Positions 10,436-21,226 of a stretch of 64,000 nucleotides of DNA are shown here, in pieces. The DNA comes from Isoetes taiwanensis (Eukaryota; Streptophyta; Lycopodiopsida; Isoetales; Isoetaceae), in assembly GCA_021234155.1 (NCBI GenBank), contig JAJEKV010000045.1:524147-588146 (forward strand), in the 5' to 3' direction. The position numbers were made by a program, and so were the translations under genes. The notes under the pieces are model-generated. The model was not told the DNA's origin and did no database searches. It saw nothing but the letters and a program-made list of their open reading frames with translations. How positions within the stretch are numbered: the first letter of the stretch is position 1; each line of letters opens with the position of its first letter.

Positions 10436-11906
10436 TGTGACGTCCCCTACTCGTATACGATGCCCGCACCGTATACAACCAGGAGTTCATCCCCCATACC
10501 AGCTCCATACTGATACAGGGCCCTCCACAGATCACTGTGACCTTCTGGAATCCACAGTGGGGAAGAATGAAGGGGCCATTTTACCCCGTCTCCCTCGGGA
10601 CCTACCTAGCTGCGGAAGCGTGAAACATACACGTCAGTAACGTACATCAGATATCCACCTCGAAGGGTGGTGCTTCAACATCTGCATAGACAAAGATCAG
10701 CACGATACAAAGGAAGTTCCTACCCAAGGCTCAGACACAGGGATGGACTGACAAGCTTGGGTCTCCAGAGTTCCTTGCAGACAGAATCATGACAATGGAT
10801 TGGGCTGGCATAAGAACATGGCATTGGGTTGTCCACTCCATCCGCCCCTCCTGTGCACACTTTGCAGAGTAGGTTGAAAAGTGTTAGGACCCGACTGTAG
10901 CCCGCCGGGTGCATAGTCAAAGGGGCTACTCCTGGGTTACATCTCCCCAGGCCCGATGGGGCAGGTAGGGATCACTCCCACCCGAGGTCTACATGCTGAC
11001 CCAAGGTGACTAGAGGGCCACTGCCCTTATTCGACTTAACCCACTGGAAGGTGAACCCCACCCCACGGGTGTCGAGCCCATGCCTTGCCCACACTCAGTG
11101 GCAAGCCATTAGACCTAGTCACTCTGATCCCTGGTAGGCCTTACACACCAGAGGGATCGGTCAAGGGTCAGAACACGAACCTCGTTCTGAGCCAGTCTGG
11201 TCCCTTCACCCACAACCAGGTGAGGTTCTTGTACACAGGCCGAAAACTAGTAATGCACTAAGAGGGACTAACTAGGAGCATCATCTACTAAGCTTTAAGT
11301 CTCTACCCCCCTTCCCAATACAATGAGTTCACAGAATCCATCCGTCCATCATATCAACATAATAAATAATAAAGAACTAATCTATTAGAGTTAGGTTCTT
11401 TAGTTAGATCAATCTCGGGATCTACTTGGCTGCTAGGGGTGATCTAATAGGCTAAACCTACTGGTTCGAAGGCTGGAGTAAGGTTTATGCTATTTGATCG
11501 ACCAAATACCTGATCCCTGGTTCACTCCTCTCGATCCGAAGGCGTCCATGTCTCCCTCTGCGGTCGGAAGGGCGATCCGACATGCTTTGCGCATCGGGTA
11601 GATCGTGGGAGTTGGAATCGACTCCTCAGGCGCGCGAATCGGAGCTCGGAAGGTCTGTGGGTGAAAAGGGGAATGTTAGGGTTTGATGCCTTATGTAGGC
11701 TATCAGTTACTCTTGGTCTACCTTTAATGGGTTAAAGGTCTAAAGGTGCGCGCATTGCTAAGTGTGCGCACCATTGCAAGTTGCCCCCTAGTGCGTCCCT
11801 TGCTTGGGTATCATATTCGGCACCGTCGACCGGACGACGGCGGTAATGCTGCGATGGCGGCGATGCGGTATCGCCTTGAGACCGTATATCGTATTGGAAC
11901 GTCACA
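10436..11906 (-). repeat. 3' LTR of the chromovirus
   Basis: 1,471 bp, TG...CA ends, matches 22172-23628 along its length. The two LTRs differ by many small insertions and deletions as well as substitutions. The small ORFs within it are not genes. Confidence 0.9.
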
Positions 11907-11920
11907 TTCTCCCCCCCTTG
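11907..11920 (-). other. Polypurine tract of the chromovirus
   Basis: On the minus strand CAAGGGGGGGAGAA immediately precedes the 3' LTR, as expected for the plus-strand primer of an LTR retrotransposon. Confidence 0.85.
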
Positions 11921-12726
11921 AATTGATGCTGTCCGCAGCATCGTGGGTCTCCCCACCTTGGGATCTACTTAACCTGCAATCAACCTCATGCATACAATAT
12001 ACTTATGATTACATTTATACATTTATTAGAATTAGCTTAAGGTAATATTTATAGGACATTATTGAACTATTATTTAATCAAATGCTTAATTATTCGCATG
12101 TTCTTACAATGATTACTCATAATTATTATATATACTATTATTCTTCGAGGTACTCTTTATTTCTTGCAACACTTTAGACAAAATTGTGTTGCAAGTCTTC
12201 GTAGTCCGACCTCCTAGCCCTCCCTGAGCTCTATTGGCTGGGGTCACACTACGTTAGTACCATGTTTAATTATTTATAAAGTTTTGGTTATATGGTGACC
12301 ACCCCACCTATCTACATGGATGCATGGCTAATCTCCCGGCGTAGGAAGAGGGTGAATCTTCCATTATGGCCGTGGAGACAGCGCCTATATGCCTATATGC
12401 CAATCATGCCTACACCTTTAGTTGCCCAGCGTGGAGGATAGGTCCTTCCCGTATATGGGGCGTGAAGGCCAGATTCCTCCTATCAAAACATATATGGGGC
12501 TAGAGGTGCTTTTCCTATCAATGCATTCCTCAATGACCTCCTTTCTCTCGAGGTCGTCTACTTCCGTGGGACAGAAGTAGACTTTCCAAGCGGCACCGCG
12601 GTCATGCCTACATTGACATTACACCACGTCCTAGAGATCACCGTAGTAATCCCATCATCGGTTACAACGCATGCAACCCTTACCTCATAGGTTGCATGCG
12701 TAGATTATACCTAACTAGGCAAGCTG
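11921..12726 (-). other. 3' untranslated region of the chromovirus
   Basis: Sequence between the integrase stop codon and the polypurine tract. No ORF of interest. GTTGCATGCG / CGCATGCAAC form a small inverted repeat near 12665-12705. Confidence 0.6.
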
Positions 12727-14481
12727 TTAATCTACACAAATCGACATGCCTGAGCCGATTTCTTCGGAGATGACTTTGCCGTCCCATTGCTCCATAAACT
12801 GTGGGTACTGTTTTTCTAGATCTCTTTTAAGTACCCATGTTGTGTCTTCCACCGGCAAGTGCTTCCACTTGACCAAGTATTGGAGGAACTCCAATCTCCT
12901 TGTTTTCTTGAATGCTTTATCAAGAATTATCTCTGGAACTATTTCCAACTGTTCCTCTGTCATTTCCAACATCGTTGGGGTGTCCAGGATTTCATCTGGG
13001 TTGGGAGTGTGCTTCTTCAGCAAACTCACGTGGAAGACTTTGTGGATCTTTAAGTGTGCTGGCAAGTCTAACCTGTAGGATTGGTTACCCACTCTCTTGA
13101 CTATTTTGAATGGTCCAGCCCACCTTGGAGCAAGTTTCTTGCAATTCCCGATGCGGAGCTTCGCCTGCTTCACCTTGATTTTGAGCCACACATTGTCGCC
13201 AACTTCAAACTGCCTGACTGTTCGATGCTTGTCGGCGATGCTCTTTTGACGACTCCTTGCTGCTAGGAGATATCCCCGTACTTCTTCTACGAGCTGCTGC
13301 ATGTCGCTCAGCATTTGTTGGGAGACTTCCACTTTTGACACGGGATTGTGCCAAGTGTCTGGAGTTAGGCATTGGTAGCCGTAGTTGATCATGAACGGCG
13401 ACATTTGGGATGATTCCTGCTTGGTGCTATTGTACGCAAACTCCACCAAGTGAATAAATTCCTCCCACATACCTTGCTTGTTCCAGACATAGTTTCGGAG
13501 CATGTCTTCTAAAATTCTATTGACACGCTCTGTTTGCCCATCCGTTTGTGGATGATAGGCCGTGCTCATTGATAGCTTCGTTCCAATCGTTGTGAAGAGA
13601 TCCTGCCAGAAGGCGCTGATGAACTTCGGATCTCGGTCGGAGATAATTTCCCTTGGCATGCCATGAAGTCTGAAAATCTCTTTGGTGAAGAGTTTTGCCG
13701 TGTCCATAGCCGTGTCCGTGGTCCTGCAAGGCACAAAATGGGCCATCTTCGACAACTTGTCGACCACGACCATCAAAGCATCCTTACCTCTTACTGTTCT
13801 TGGCAATCCTGTTATAAAATCCATGCTGACGACCTCCCACTTAGCGTTTGGTACAGCTAATGGTTCCAAAGCACCTGGAATTCGAAGTTGTTCTGCCTTC
13901 GTTTGCTGGCATAGCTGACACTCCTTGATGTGGCGAGCTATCTGTTTCTTCATTCCTGGCCAATAGTAGCTGCTACGCACTTTGAAATATGTCTTCATGA
14001 ATCCTGCGTGGCCAGCTATTGGGCTGTTGTGGGTGTCGTGGAGGATCAACTTTCTTACTCCAGATGATTCCGGCACGCACAACTTGTTCTTATGGTATAG
14101 GAGGTTACCTTCCTTTTTAAAGTTTTTGAAGGTTTCCCTCTCCTTGTCCGTTCTCGCTTCCTTGGACAAGCTTGCCCATACTTCTTTGAAGTCCTCATCC
14201 GTTGGCAAGGTTTCTTCTATCTTTTTCCCGAAATCGCTGAAGAGCGTTGAGATTGCATTGCAGTGCACTCTGGTTGTCAGTGGATGTCTTGAAAGCGCAT
14301 CTGCTACCACATTAAGCTTCCCGGGTTTGTAGAGTATCTCAAAGTCGTACTCCTCAAGAAATTCCATCCACCTTCTCTGCCTCAGATTGAGATGTGGTTG
14401 CGTGAATATGTATTGGAGGCTCTGGTGATCAGTGTCCAACTGGAATTTCCTCCCTAAGAGGTAATGCCTCCAGATTCTCAA
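12727..14481 (-). CDS. Pol: RNase H end, integrase, chromodomain
   Basis: 584 open codons. Residues 1-68 are the end of RNase H (LDTDHQSLQYIF, then KPGKLNVVADALSR). The integrase zinc finger uses H151/H158 and C188/C191 (CQLCQQ). The catalytic triad is D221 (SMDFITGLP), D282 (ISDRDPKF) and E318 (HPQTDGQTERVNR), with the usual 35 residues between the last two. A GPF/Y-type segment (RWAGPFKIVKRVG) follows. The C-terminal chromodomain spans about 515-566 with YLVKWKHLPVEDTTW. The first aromatic cage residue of HP1-type chromodomains appears replaced (EIVPEI in place of EYVVEK), as in plant group II chromodomains. The chromodomain is thought to direct integration to chromatin. This is the longest intact stretch of the element. 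The ATG is internal to pol and not a real start. Confidence 0.93.
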   Translation of the reverse strand: MRIWRHYLLGRKFQLDTDHQSLQYIFTQPHLNLRQRRWMEFLEEYDFEILYKPGKLNVVADALSRHPLTTRVHCNAISTLFSDFGKKIEETLPTDEDFKEVWASLSKEARTDKERETFKNFKKEGNLLYHKNKLCVPESSGVRKLILHDTHNSPIAGHAGFMKTYFKVRSSYYWPGMKKQIARHIKECQLCQQTKAEQLRIPGALEPLAVPNAKWEVVSMDFITGLPRTVRGKDALMVVVDKLSKMAHFVPCRTTDTAMDTAKLFTKEIFRLHGMPREIISDRDPKFISAFWQDLFTTIGTKLSMSTAYHPQTDGQTERVNRILEDMLRNYVWNKQGMWEEFIHLVEFAYNSTKQESSQMSPFMINYGYQCLTPDTWHNPVSKVEVSQQMLSDMQQLVEEVRGYLLAARSRQKSIADKHRTVRQFEVGDNVWLKIKVKQAKLRIGNCKKLAPRWAGPFKIVKRVGNQSYRLDLPAHLKIHKVFHVSLLKKHTPNPDEILDTPTMLEMTEEQLEIVPEIILDKAFKKTRRLEFLQYLVKWKHLPVEDTTWVLKRDLEKQYPQFMEQWDGKVISEEIGSGMSICVD

Positions 14482-15547
14482 TGCTCGACAACCGCTAGCG
14501 GCTCTTGATCATCGTCGGGTAACGTTTGGCGTCGTTCATTTTCCTTGAGTCCCTCCTGCTACCGCTCTTCCCATCAACCTTTGCGCCTGTGGCTATCTTT
14601 GCTTGCATCCGTTGCCACTAACTTATCCTTCTCCGGATCTGGCAGGGTTCAAGACGGGGGCGGTTGTCAAGGCTTCCTTCAACAATTCAAATCCTGCTTG
14701 GGCTTTCTTGAGCCAATGGTCTGCCCAATTTTTTACTTTCTCCGCCTTTGTTAAGTCCGTCGGTTGGGGCTATATCTTTGCGGTTCTTCACGAACTTCTG
14801 TAATACCGCTAGGCCGGGAAACTTCTGACCTCATGGACATTCTTTGGTGCCGCCATTGATTATCGCTTCAATCTTGGCGGGGTGCCGAGATTCCTTCACT
14901 GAAATCACATGACCGAGGTATTCCACCTTCCCTCTTTATGTGACACCCGACAACTTGGCATACAACCGATGCCTCCTTAGCTTCTCGGCCTTCCCCGACG
15001 TCTTTGAGCATGCTCTTGAATGGATTTACTATACACGAGAATGTCGTCAAAGAATACTATCACAAAGGTGTCCAAGTATTCTCTGAAGATGTCGTTCATG
15101 AGTCTCATGAACGTAGCTGGGGCGTTGGATAGCCCAAATGGCATTATGGTGAATTCATAATGTCCATACCTGGTCCCGAAAAAGCGCTTTGTGGATGTCC
15201 TCTTCTTTTATTCTGATCCGATGATAACGACCTTGGGTCGATCTTGGAGAAGACCTTTTGCCCCTTGGAGCTGATCCATCAAGTCGCCTGATGCGGGAAG
15301 TGCGTATTTGTTCTTGATGGTGTGCTTGTTCAACCGGTCCTGTAATCTATGCACATCCTCAAGCTTCCATCCTTCTTCTTGACAAAGAGGATGGGTGCCC
15401 CAAATGGTGAGACACTAGGCCCATGAAGCCTAGATTGAGCAACTCTTGTAGCTGCTTCTTCAGCTCGGTGAGTTCATGTGTGGTCATTCTATATGGGGCC
15501 TTGCTTGTCGGCTTGGTCCCCTGCTCGGAGTGTGCTATCTCACACAC
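14482..15547 (-). pseudogene. Pol: reverse transcriptase and RNase H, frameshifted
   Basis: The minus strand encodes RT motifs in changing frames. These are [21 protein letters not shown] (start of RT) near 15500-15420, [20 protein letters not shown] near 15150-15090, and [17 protein letters not shown] near 15075-15020, the YxDD-type catalytic box in its FFDD form. Frames change at least three times, so this copy cannot make RT. The order joins directly to the RNase H/integrase ORF downstream. RT would copy the element's RNA into DNA in the virus-like particle. Confidence 0.88.
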
Positions 15548-15778
15548 TCTACTCCCACAGTGGGAGGAAGTTTCTCGATCTCATCTGAAAGAGATCGTGG
15601 AACTCCCGTAATCAAGTTGGCGTATTGGCTTGGGTAACTTGCGGAAGTCTTGTCTTCCTGCTTTCTTCCGTCTCTTGTTCCTCAATCTCGAAGTTTGAAG
15701 ATGTATGCTACCTTCTCGCTCCTTATAGATTTGAGCAGCTTCTTAACGGACATACATTGCATGATGGGGGTAACTTCT

Positions 15779-16096
15779 TTACCTGCGGATCTCAATGGCT
15801 TTTCCATCGGGCGCTGGGAAGGTCACCTTCGCTTCCCTGTCGATGATGGCCCTCTTTGGCCCAAGGTACTCCATTCCAACAATCAAGTCGTATTTGCCAA
15901 TGCCCATTACTTCTGCCCCCATCTGGATATTAATCCCTGGCAAGTCAATGTCAAAGTTGATTCTCTTCCCAGCTGTATGTCTTATTGCTCCGCTTGCCAA
16001 GATTACGGGCCTTGGTTTGGACTTTAGGGGTTTCAGTTTCATCATTTCAACCATCCTTGGGGATGCGAAGTTATGGCTACTTCCGGAGTCTATCAA
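15779..16096 (-). pseudogene. Aspartic protease of the chromovirus
   Basis: Retropepsin-like piece starting MIDSGSSHNFASP, with the catalytic D-S-G-S, and containing LIVGMEYLGPKRAIID, which matches the usual LGMDWL..H.A.ID segment. It would cut the Gag-Pol polyprotein. The frame opens internally and is separated from gag (stop near 16312) and RT by frame changes. Confidence 0.85.
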
Positions 16097-16311
16097 GACT
16101 ATGAAGGATTTGGCCTTTGCCTTCCCTACTGTGGTGATTACCTTATACTGGGTCTCTGCCTGTTCTGTATCTATGGCAGCGAAGATGTGGCACTCACCAC
16201 ACGATATGATCGCGTGCCTCCTCGCGCCGTCCTCGGATCACGGCCAGTGTCCCATCCGCCCAACTCTGCTGGCGGAGCTCATAACAAATGGGCGGATTGT
16301 TCAGGGTTCGG

Positions 16312-17466
16312 CTAGAAACATCTAAAACAGAGCTGCTTCTCCATGCATTCCTGTCTTTTCTCCTTGAGCAACGCCTGTAGGAAGGACCGTACTGCTTTCG
16401 AGTAATTGGACCCTTCCTGTTTGTCCTTGAAGGACACCCTGCTCTTTCTGTTGTTTCCCTGGTTTGCTATTGTATGGGGACTTTGTTGGGCTTGGACTGG
16501 CTGCCCTAGAGGGCTGTAGCTTCCTGTTGCTTTCCCTTTATCCTGATAGTATGATTGCCTCTGTGCGCTGCTCTGCGGCCCCGATCCTTGCAAACTAATT
16601 GCCTTGGACTCCACTTCAGACACTGTTCTGGGGTCTATTGCCCGTACGAGTTTCCTGAGCTCTTCGTTTAGCCCTTCTATGTAGCTTTCTACTGCGTGTT
16701 TCTCGCTCAGCTTCGGCACATATAGCCTTAGTCTCATAAACTCCTCGGTGTACTTCTGCACCGTTTTGTGTAAAACTACTGCATCATGTTCGACTTGTGT
16801 TCCCGAGGGACATAGTGTCTCTTGAAAGCTTTTGAGAACTTCTTGAAGCGGCATGCGTCCCTGCTCAACCCATGGGCTTTGGCATAGCCCTTCCACCATA
16901 TTCGTGCGGCTCCTTTCAGGTTGGCTATCGCTACCCTGCCTTTGTCTTTGTCCTTCATGCCATAGGCATTGCCGTACTCACTCATCTTGTCCAGCCATGC
17001 CTCCGCCTCAAGGCCGGATCTGTTCTCGCCCGAGAATTGTTCGAGTGTCTGGGCTTTCCACACATTACCTAGTGTTGAGTCCACCTTCCTCTGGTAATCG
17101 AGGGTCTTAGTGTCCATACGCTGCGTCTCTCTCCGGTCCGCTACCTGCTGCTTTCGGACTCTTTTTCGGTTCAGTTCCAGGTCGAGCTTTGATTCGGAGG
17201 TCTCTCGTGGCCGGGGACCTCCTTCTCTTACTCCTTCTCTTTGTCTTTCCCGATTTTTTGGGTGTCGTTTAGGCCCGGCCGATGCTTGGGCTGCGAGTAG
17301 GGCCTTTATCTGTCCAGCCTTCAGATCGCGACATCTCCTCTTCTGGGGTCATGGGACCATATCCTTCGAAGAGGTTCCTGGGGATGGGTTGCCTGTCAGG
17401 AGTCTCTTCGTCCATGTTGGGCCTCCTGTTTTGTTCGACCGTTCGTTGTTCCCTATCTGCACACAC
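16312..17466 (-). pseudogene. Gag of the chromovirus, frameshifted
   Basis: Starts near MDEETPDRQPIP (about 17412) or the ATG at 17466, with an Arg-rich stretch before MDTKTLDYQRKV at 17117. The capsid-type domain has WLDKMSEYGNAYGM, LKGAARIWWKGY and FKRHYVPREH. It continues after a frameshift near 16790 with YTEEFMRLRLYVPKL and YIEGLNEELRKLVRA. Near the end ECMEKQLCFRCF begins a CCHC zinc knuckle that is cut short by a stop at about 16312. It would form the particle and bind RNA. Confidence 0.88.
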
Positions 17467-17704
17467 AGTTGGTTATGGCTGTCGGGTTAGTTTTATTTGT
17501 TCTCTTTGCTTTATATGTGATGTTGGTATAATTGTGGGGGAAGAAATTACATCAACAAAACATTCCAAGTGCAAAAAGGACAAAGAAATTATATTCATAT
17601 TTTATAATATGCTAATACAAAATTAAAAAAAAAAACTTCCGGGATCAAGATTGCTAACTAATCTTGATGTCGCCGGTAGGATGGATTGTCCTCTAGGAAC
17701 TTCT

Positions 17705-19179
17705 TCACTTGGGCGTTCCTAACGAATGACCCAAGTTCCCTGGGACATTTGCTGAAGATCCGCTTGCCAGTATCTCGCTAAGTCTTCCACTCTGCGGTCG
17801 GAGGTATAAGCTGCGGTCACCGCCAGTCTTCCCTGCCGCCTGTAAGGTATGGCGAAGTCGAAAACATCGAGTGCTACTGCTCTCTTCACCAGGATGGCAT
17901 ACTCGGTGTTGAGGGGCAACCGTGCATGCTGACCAAATCCTCAGAGTGCAATTAGCATCGACCTCCTTCCCTCCTTCCTGCCAAATTTGCGGTGAATTAC
18001 CGCTATTCTTCCATCCATTAGCGGGGAAGGTAATACCGCAACACAATCGATTCTTGAGACGGGTCCTTAGCCCGCTTTCGTTATCCAGCTCGGTGTCTGC
18101 TTTTGCAAAGGTCAACCTCCATAGCTCCCTGTAGTCTCTCACTGCTTTGAAGCCCTCCCCGAGGTCGTTAGCCTCTTCTCTCCCGGGGAGGTGCTGGAAG
18201 AGCTTGCCGTTAGGATGTTAGGTCGAGTGGCGACTCCCCATCTGTTCTTGTAGGGCAAGGAACTCTTCCTCCGCCGGTAGTTTGTCCGCTGCCTTATGCG
18301 CCTCCATGATCACGCCGGATGTTTCTTTGTAGGCTTGGATGTGGGGTGGACTCTCCCATGTAAGTGTCGGCTTCCCTTATTTGGAGAGGGAAGTCAGATG
18401 CTCCTCGGACGATGAAGTCGTCCAAGTCCGTTCTTCGGAGTTGGTGCAGCAACTCTTCGAATTCGGTACTCCCTTTCCCCACTTTCAGGGAGGTTTGGAT
18501 GTCGCCAGCGAAACTCCTCGCCCTCGACAATAATGGGGCTAGGCTTGTAATGCCCCAGGGGTGGTATTTGCGACTCCTGGAGTTTGCCGGCTTCTCTCGA
18601 AGTCCTGCCACTCTTGCTCTGCTTGTCGCCGCTCCTCTGCTGGTCGAGCTCGACATAGTCTTCCTCCTCCTCTGATTCCTGTTCGTGTGAGTCCTCCTCT
18701 TCTTTTCCTTCCTGCTCCTGTTCATACTGCGTAAGGAGCCGTTGCTCTGCTGCTATGGCTAATGGGTCCACGTCCATGGGGGGAATGGAGGTTTTCTCCA
18801 CGGTGTTCTCGGCACAGTGGGTAAGAAAGATTGCCAAGGCAGTGTTGAAAGAGAAATATTTGGTCCTATTAACAGTTAGGACCATTGGCTCGGTGTGCGC
18901 TGCGCCTTGTTTGTCAAGTATTTGGCAATGTTTGGAACATCACCTAAAAGTCTGTTTGGGTGGATTGCCTAGGAACAAAGTACCCCCTATGCAAGGTGGG
19001 AGCTGCACTAGCGCTGGTTCTACCCTAGCTTGGAATTCAGACAAGACTCTACTGTAAGATGGGGTTGCGTGCAGAGTTGCTTGGACATCTACCTCTTTCC
19101 AGAAGACATGGAAAATTTGGTCGATGTCGGCCTGAGCGCTGGCGCCGTACCATCCATCACGGAAACCGAGGGTTGCCAT
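17705..19179 (-). pseudogene. Second accessory ORF before gag, unrecognised
   Basis: Begins at an ATG in a good context (ACCATGGCA) with MATLGFRDGWYGASAQADID. It continues through VLSEFQARVEPALVQL, then (18885-18394) a stretch rich in Glu (EQEQEGKEEEDSHEQESEEE). A shifted frame carries FEELLHQLRRTDLDDFIVRG, and 18142-17705 carries YRELWRLTFAKADTELDN and, in another frame, VEDLARYWQADLQQMSQGTW. I do not recognise the family. It looks like one decayed protein of several hundred residues lying between ORF0 and gag. Whether it is a separate gene or an N-terminal extension of gag is open. Confidence 0.5.
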
Positions 19180-19967
19180 TGGTTAAAACGCGAAAGAGGG
19201 TATCAAACGGTTGCAAGAGCCTACCTCGGGAGCTGGAAAATCGGCTAAGAAGGCAGGAGAGCAAACTTGTAGGGTGCCTTGTGTGTGTAATGAGGGGCCT
19301 ATTTATAGAAAAGGGAAAACCCCAATTTTGGATGACTTGGAAAATTCCTGGGGTTGGGCAATTCTAGTCTATAATCGAGGTCAAAATGGGAATTTGAAGA
19401 CTAGTTCAAGTGTTTGAGCGGACTGGTTACCTAAAAGATGCTATACAACAAAGTTGGGAATTATTCGGCAAGTTTTGGTGAAGAAATGGTAGGTCTCACA
19501 GCTTTACCTCGCTCAAAACTAAAGTTTAGTTTCTTGACTAGGCGCAAGCGAGACATCAGTCTCATTTTGATCAAAACATGTCCAATTTGGATAAACCAAG
19601 GGTGTAATGATGGGCTCATCAAATCAGGTAGAATCGACCCCTTTGTTTGGTCAATTTGAGCTGTTTTGGGCGAGTTTTGAGCAGGTTCAGACTTTGCCTC
19701 GCTCAAAAACTAAAGTTTAGTTTTTAGTCCAGGCGCGAGCTGTGAGACATCACGTCTTTTTGTCTGCAATTGTCCTATTTTACCAAAATAAAAGCTAAAA
19801 CTTGCTAACTTATCCTAATTAAGCAAGTTCAGACAATTAAAGCACTCAAAATTGTTATATTATCACAATTTTTTTTTTTTCGATTATTTACAAAAAGTTT
19901 AGGGGCGTTCTCCCTTGATGTGAGTAGCAAGTTGCATGTCTTGCCTCATCAAAGTCACTCGCTTCGC
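19180..19967 (-). other. Leader of second accessory ORF, with palindromes
   Basis: Non-coding. Contains two copies of a motif of about 45 bases around the near-perfect hairpin AAACTAAAGTTTAGTTT (19516-19532 and 19706-19722), preceded by CCTCGCTC and followed by an AGGCGC/GAGACATCA segment. Two more copies lie in the leader of ORF0. Confidence 0.7.
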
Positions 19968-20288
19968 GGGTAAAAGCATGTTAGGGTGTACCACTTTTGG
20001 AACCTGCAAAAGTACATACACTAGGTACTTCAGAACTGGGTACTTTCTCATTTTTATTTTCATTAAAACTAGTACAAAAATCCAAAATAAAAGTCAAGGA
20101 CGCATTTATATTCAAAGTTAAGATAAAGATAATGCTACCGGAGACCAAAATATATATAAAAGTTCTAGAATGTACCATTTATTGAGATATTACACAGATA
20201 CCTAGTACCCAGTCCTGGGTACCTTTTTAGGTACTTTTTTGGTCACTAAATAATACTTTTTAAGGGACACCCTAACATGCTTTTACCC
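19968..20288. mobile_element. MITE, 321 bp, 21-bp TIRs
   Basis: Perfect 21-bp terminal inverted repeats (19968-19988 and 20268-20288, starting GGGTAAAAGCATGTTAGGGT). Flanking TCGC is present on both sides (19964-19967, 20289-20292) as a possible 4-bp target duplication. The interior has sub-terminal inverted GGTACT/AGTACC motifs and no coding capacity. The superfamily is not clear from the ends. Confidence 0.85.
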
Positions 20289-20292
20289 TCGC

Positions 20293-21226
20293 ATGGACAG
20301 TGCAAGCTGTTGAGTCTTCAAAATGCTGCACTATCTTCGCCACCGGCTCTGGAGGCGCAAACATCTCATCTCGGACTCTCAGAAGTGGCCCCGAAATCCT
20401 GCATTACTTCTCTAACTAGCCGGCAAAGGGGGCGCTGGGAATCGAGGCCAGAGTTGGGCATTGAAGTGCCGATCTCCGTAGTGCTCTTTTGCTCGAAAGC
20501 CGCTTTTTGAGCTTTTCCTCAGGTGCTTTTTCGGCCTTGGGCTTGGGTGGTGGCGGTCTTAGGGTCTGCTTTGCTTGGTTGGGTGTCCTCCTTCCATGGC
20601 CTTTGTTCTCCTGGTAGTACTTTTGTCATATGCCTCCCACTCCTTCATGTAGGCATTGTGCTCCGCATCTTTACGTTCATAGATCTTTATCGAGGGTGCA
20701 TGGCGGCGTGGGACTCTCGGGCAGGCCGGGGTTGCTTCTTCCTGTCCCATTTCGGGTGAGGAGGGGGTTTCTTCACTGTGTCCTGCTGCTCCTCCTCTGG
20801 CACTACTTGCTCGGTTACTACCTGTTCAACTGTCGGGGTTTGGAGGGGCCTGCCCTGGATGTTTGGGGTTAGGTTCTCCGTCGGGAAACTCTCCGGGGGG
20901 TTGGGGATGATCGGTCCGGCGTTCAATGTGGTGATCTTCTGGTTGGGCTTTTTCACCATGGGGAACTATGGGCTCCCCACCCATTTCCCCTTTCTTCTTT
21001 TTTGAGCTCCTCCGGCGATTTTTCTCTTCTTCTTCCCTTCTTCTTCTCTTCTCTTTTCCTTTCTCGGCGTTCGTATTTCCTGATAAACCGAGTGAGGCCT
21101 GCCTCCTCTGCTGGCTCTAGTCTCGGCTTGCTGTGCTCGTGCTGCTCCTTTGTTCGTCTTTCCCGATGTGCATCCTCCTCATCTTCGAGGATCTCTGTTC
21201 CTGGATCCGAGGGGTCTTCTTCTCTT
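20293..21226 (-). pseudogene. ORF0 continuation, charged then Pro-rich
   Basis: A one-base frame change after ORF0 residue about 89 opens a long Arg/Glu-rich stretch (for example EILEDEEDAHRERRTKEQ and KYERRERKREEKKKGRRR) ending near 20940. A second shift leads to 20959-20687 (MVKKPNQKITTLNAGPIIPN, Pro- and Gln-rich). A third leads to 20750-20559 (KIYERKDAEHNAYMKEWEAY). These read as one decayed protein starting with the H3-like tail. The charged part is likely a helical or coiled-coil region and may bind nucleic acid (inference). Confidence 0.5.
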
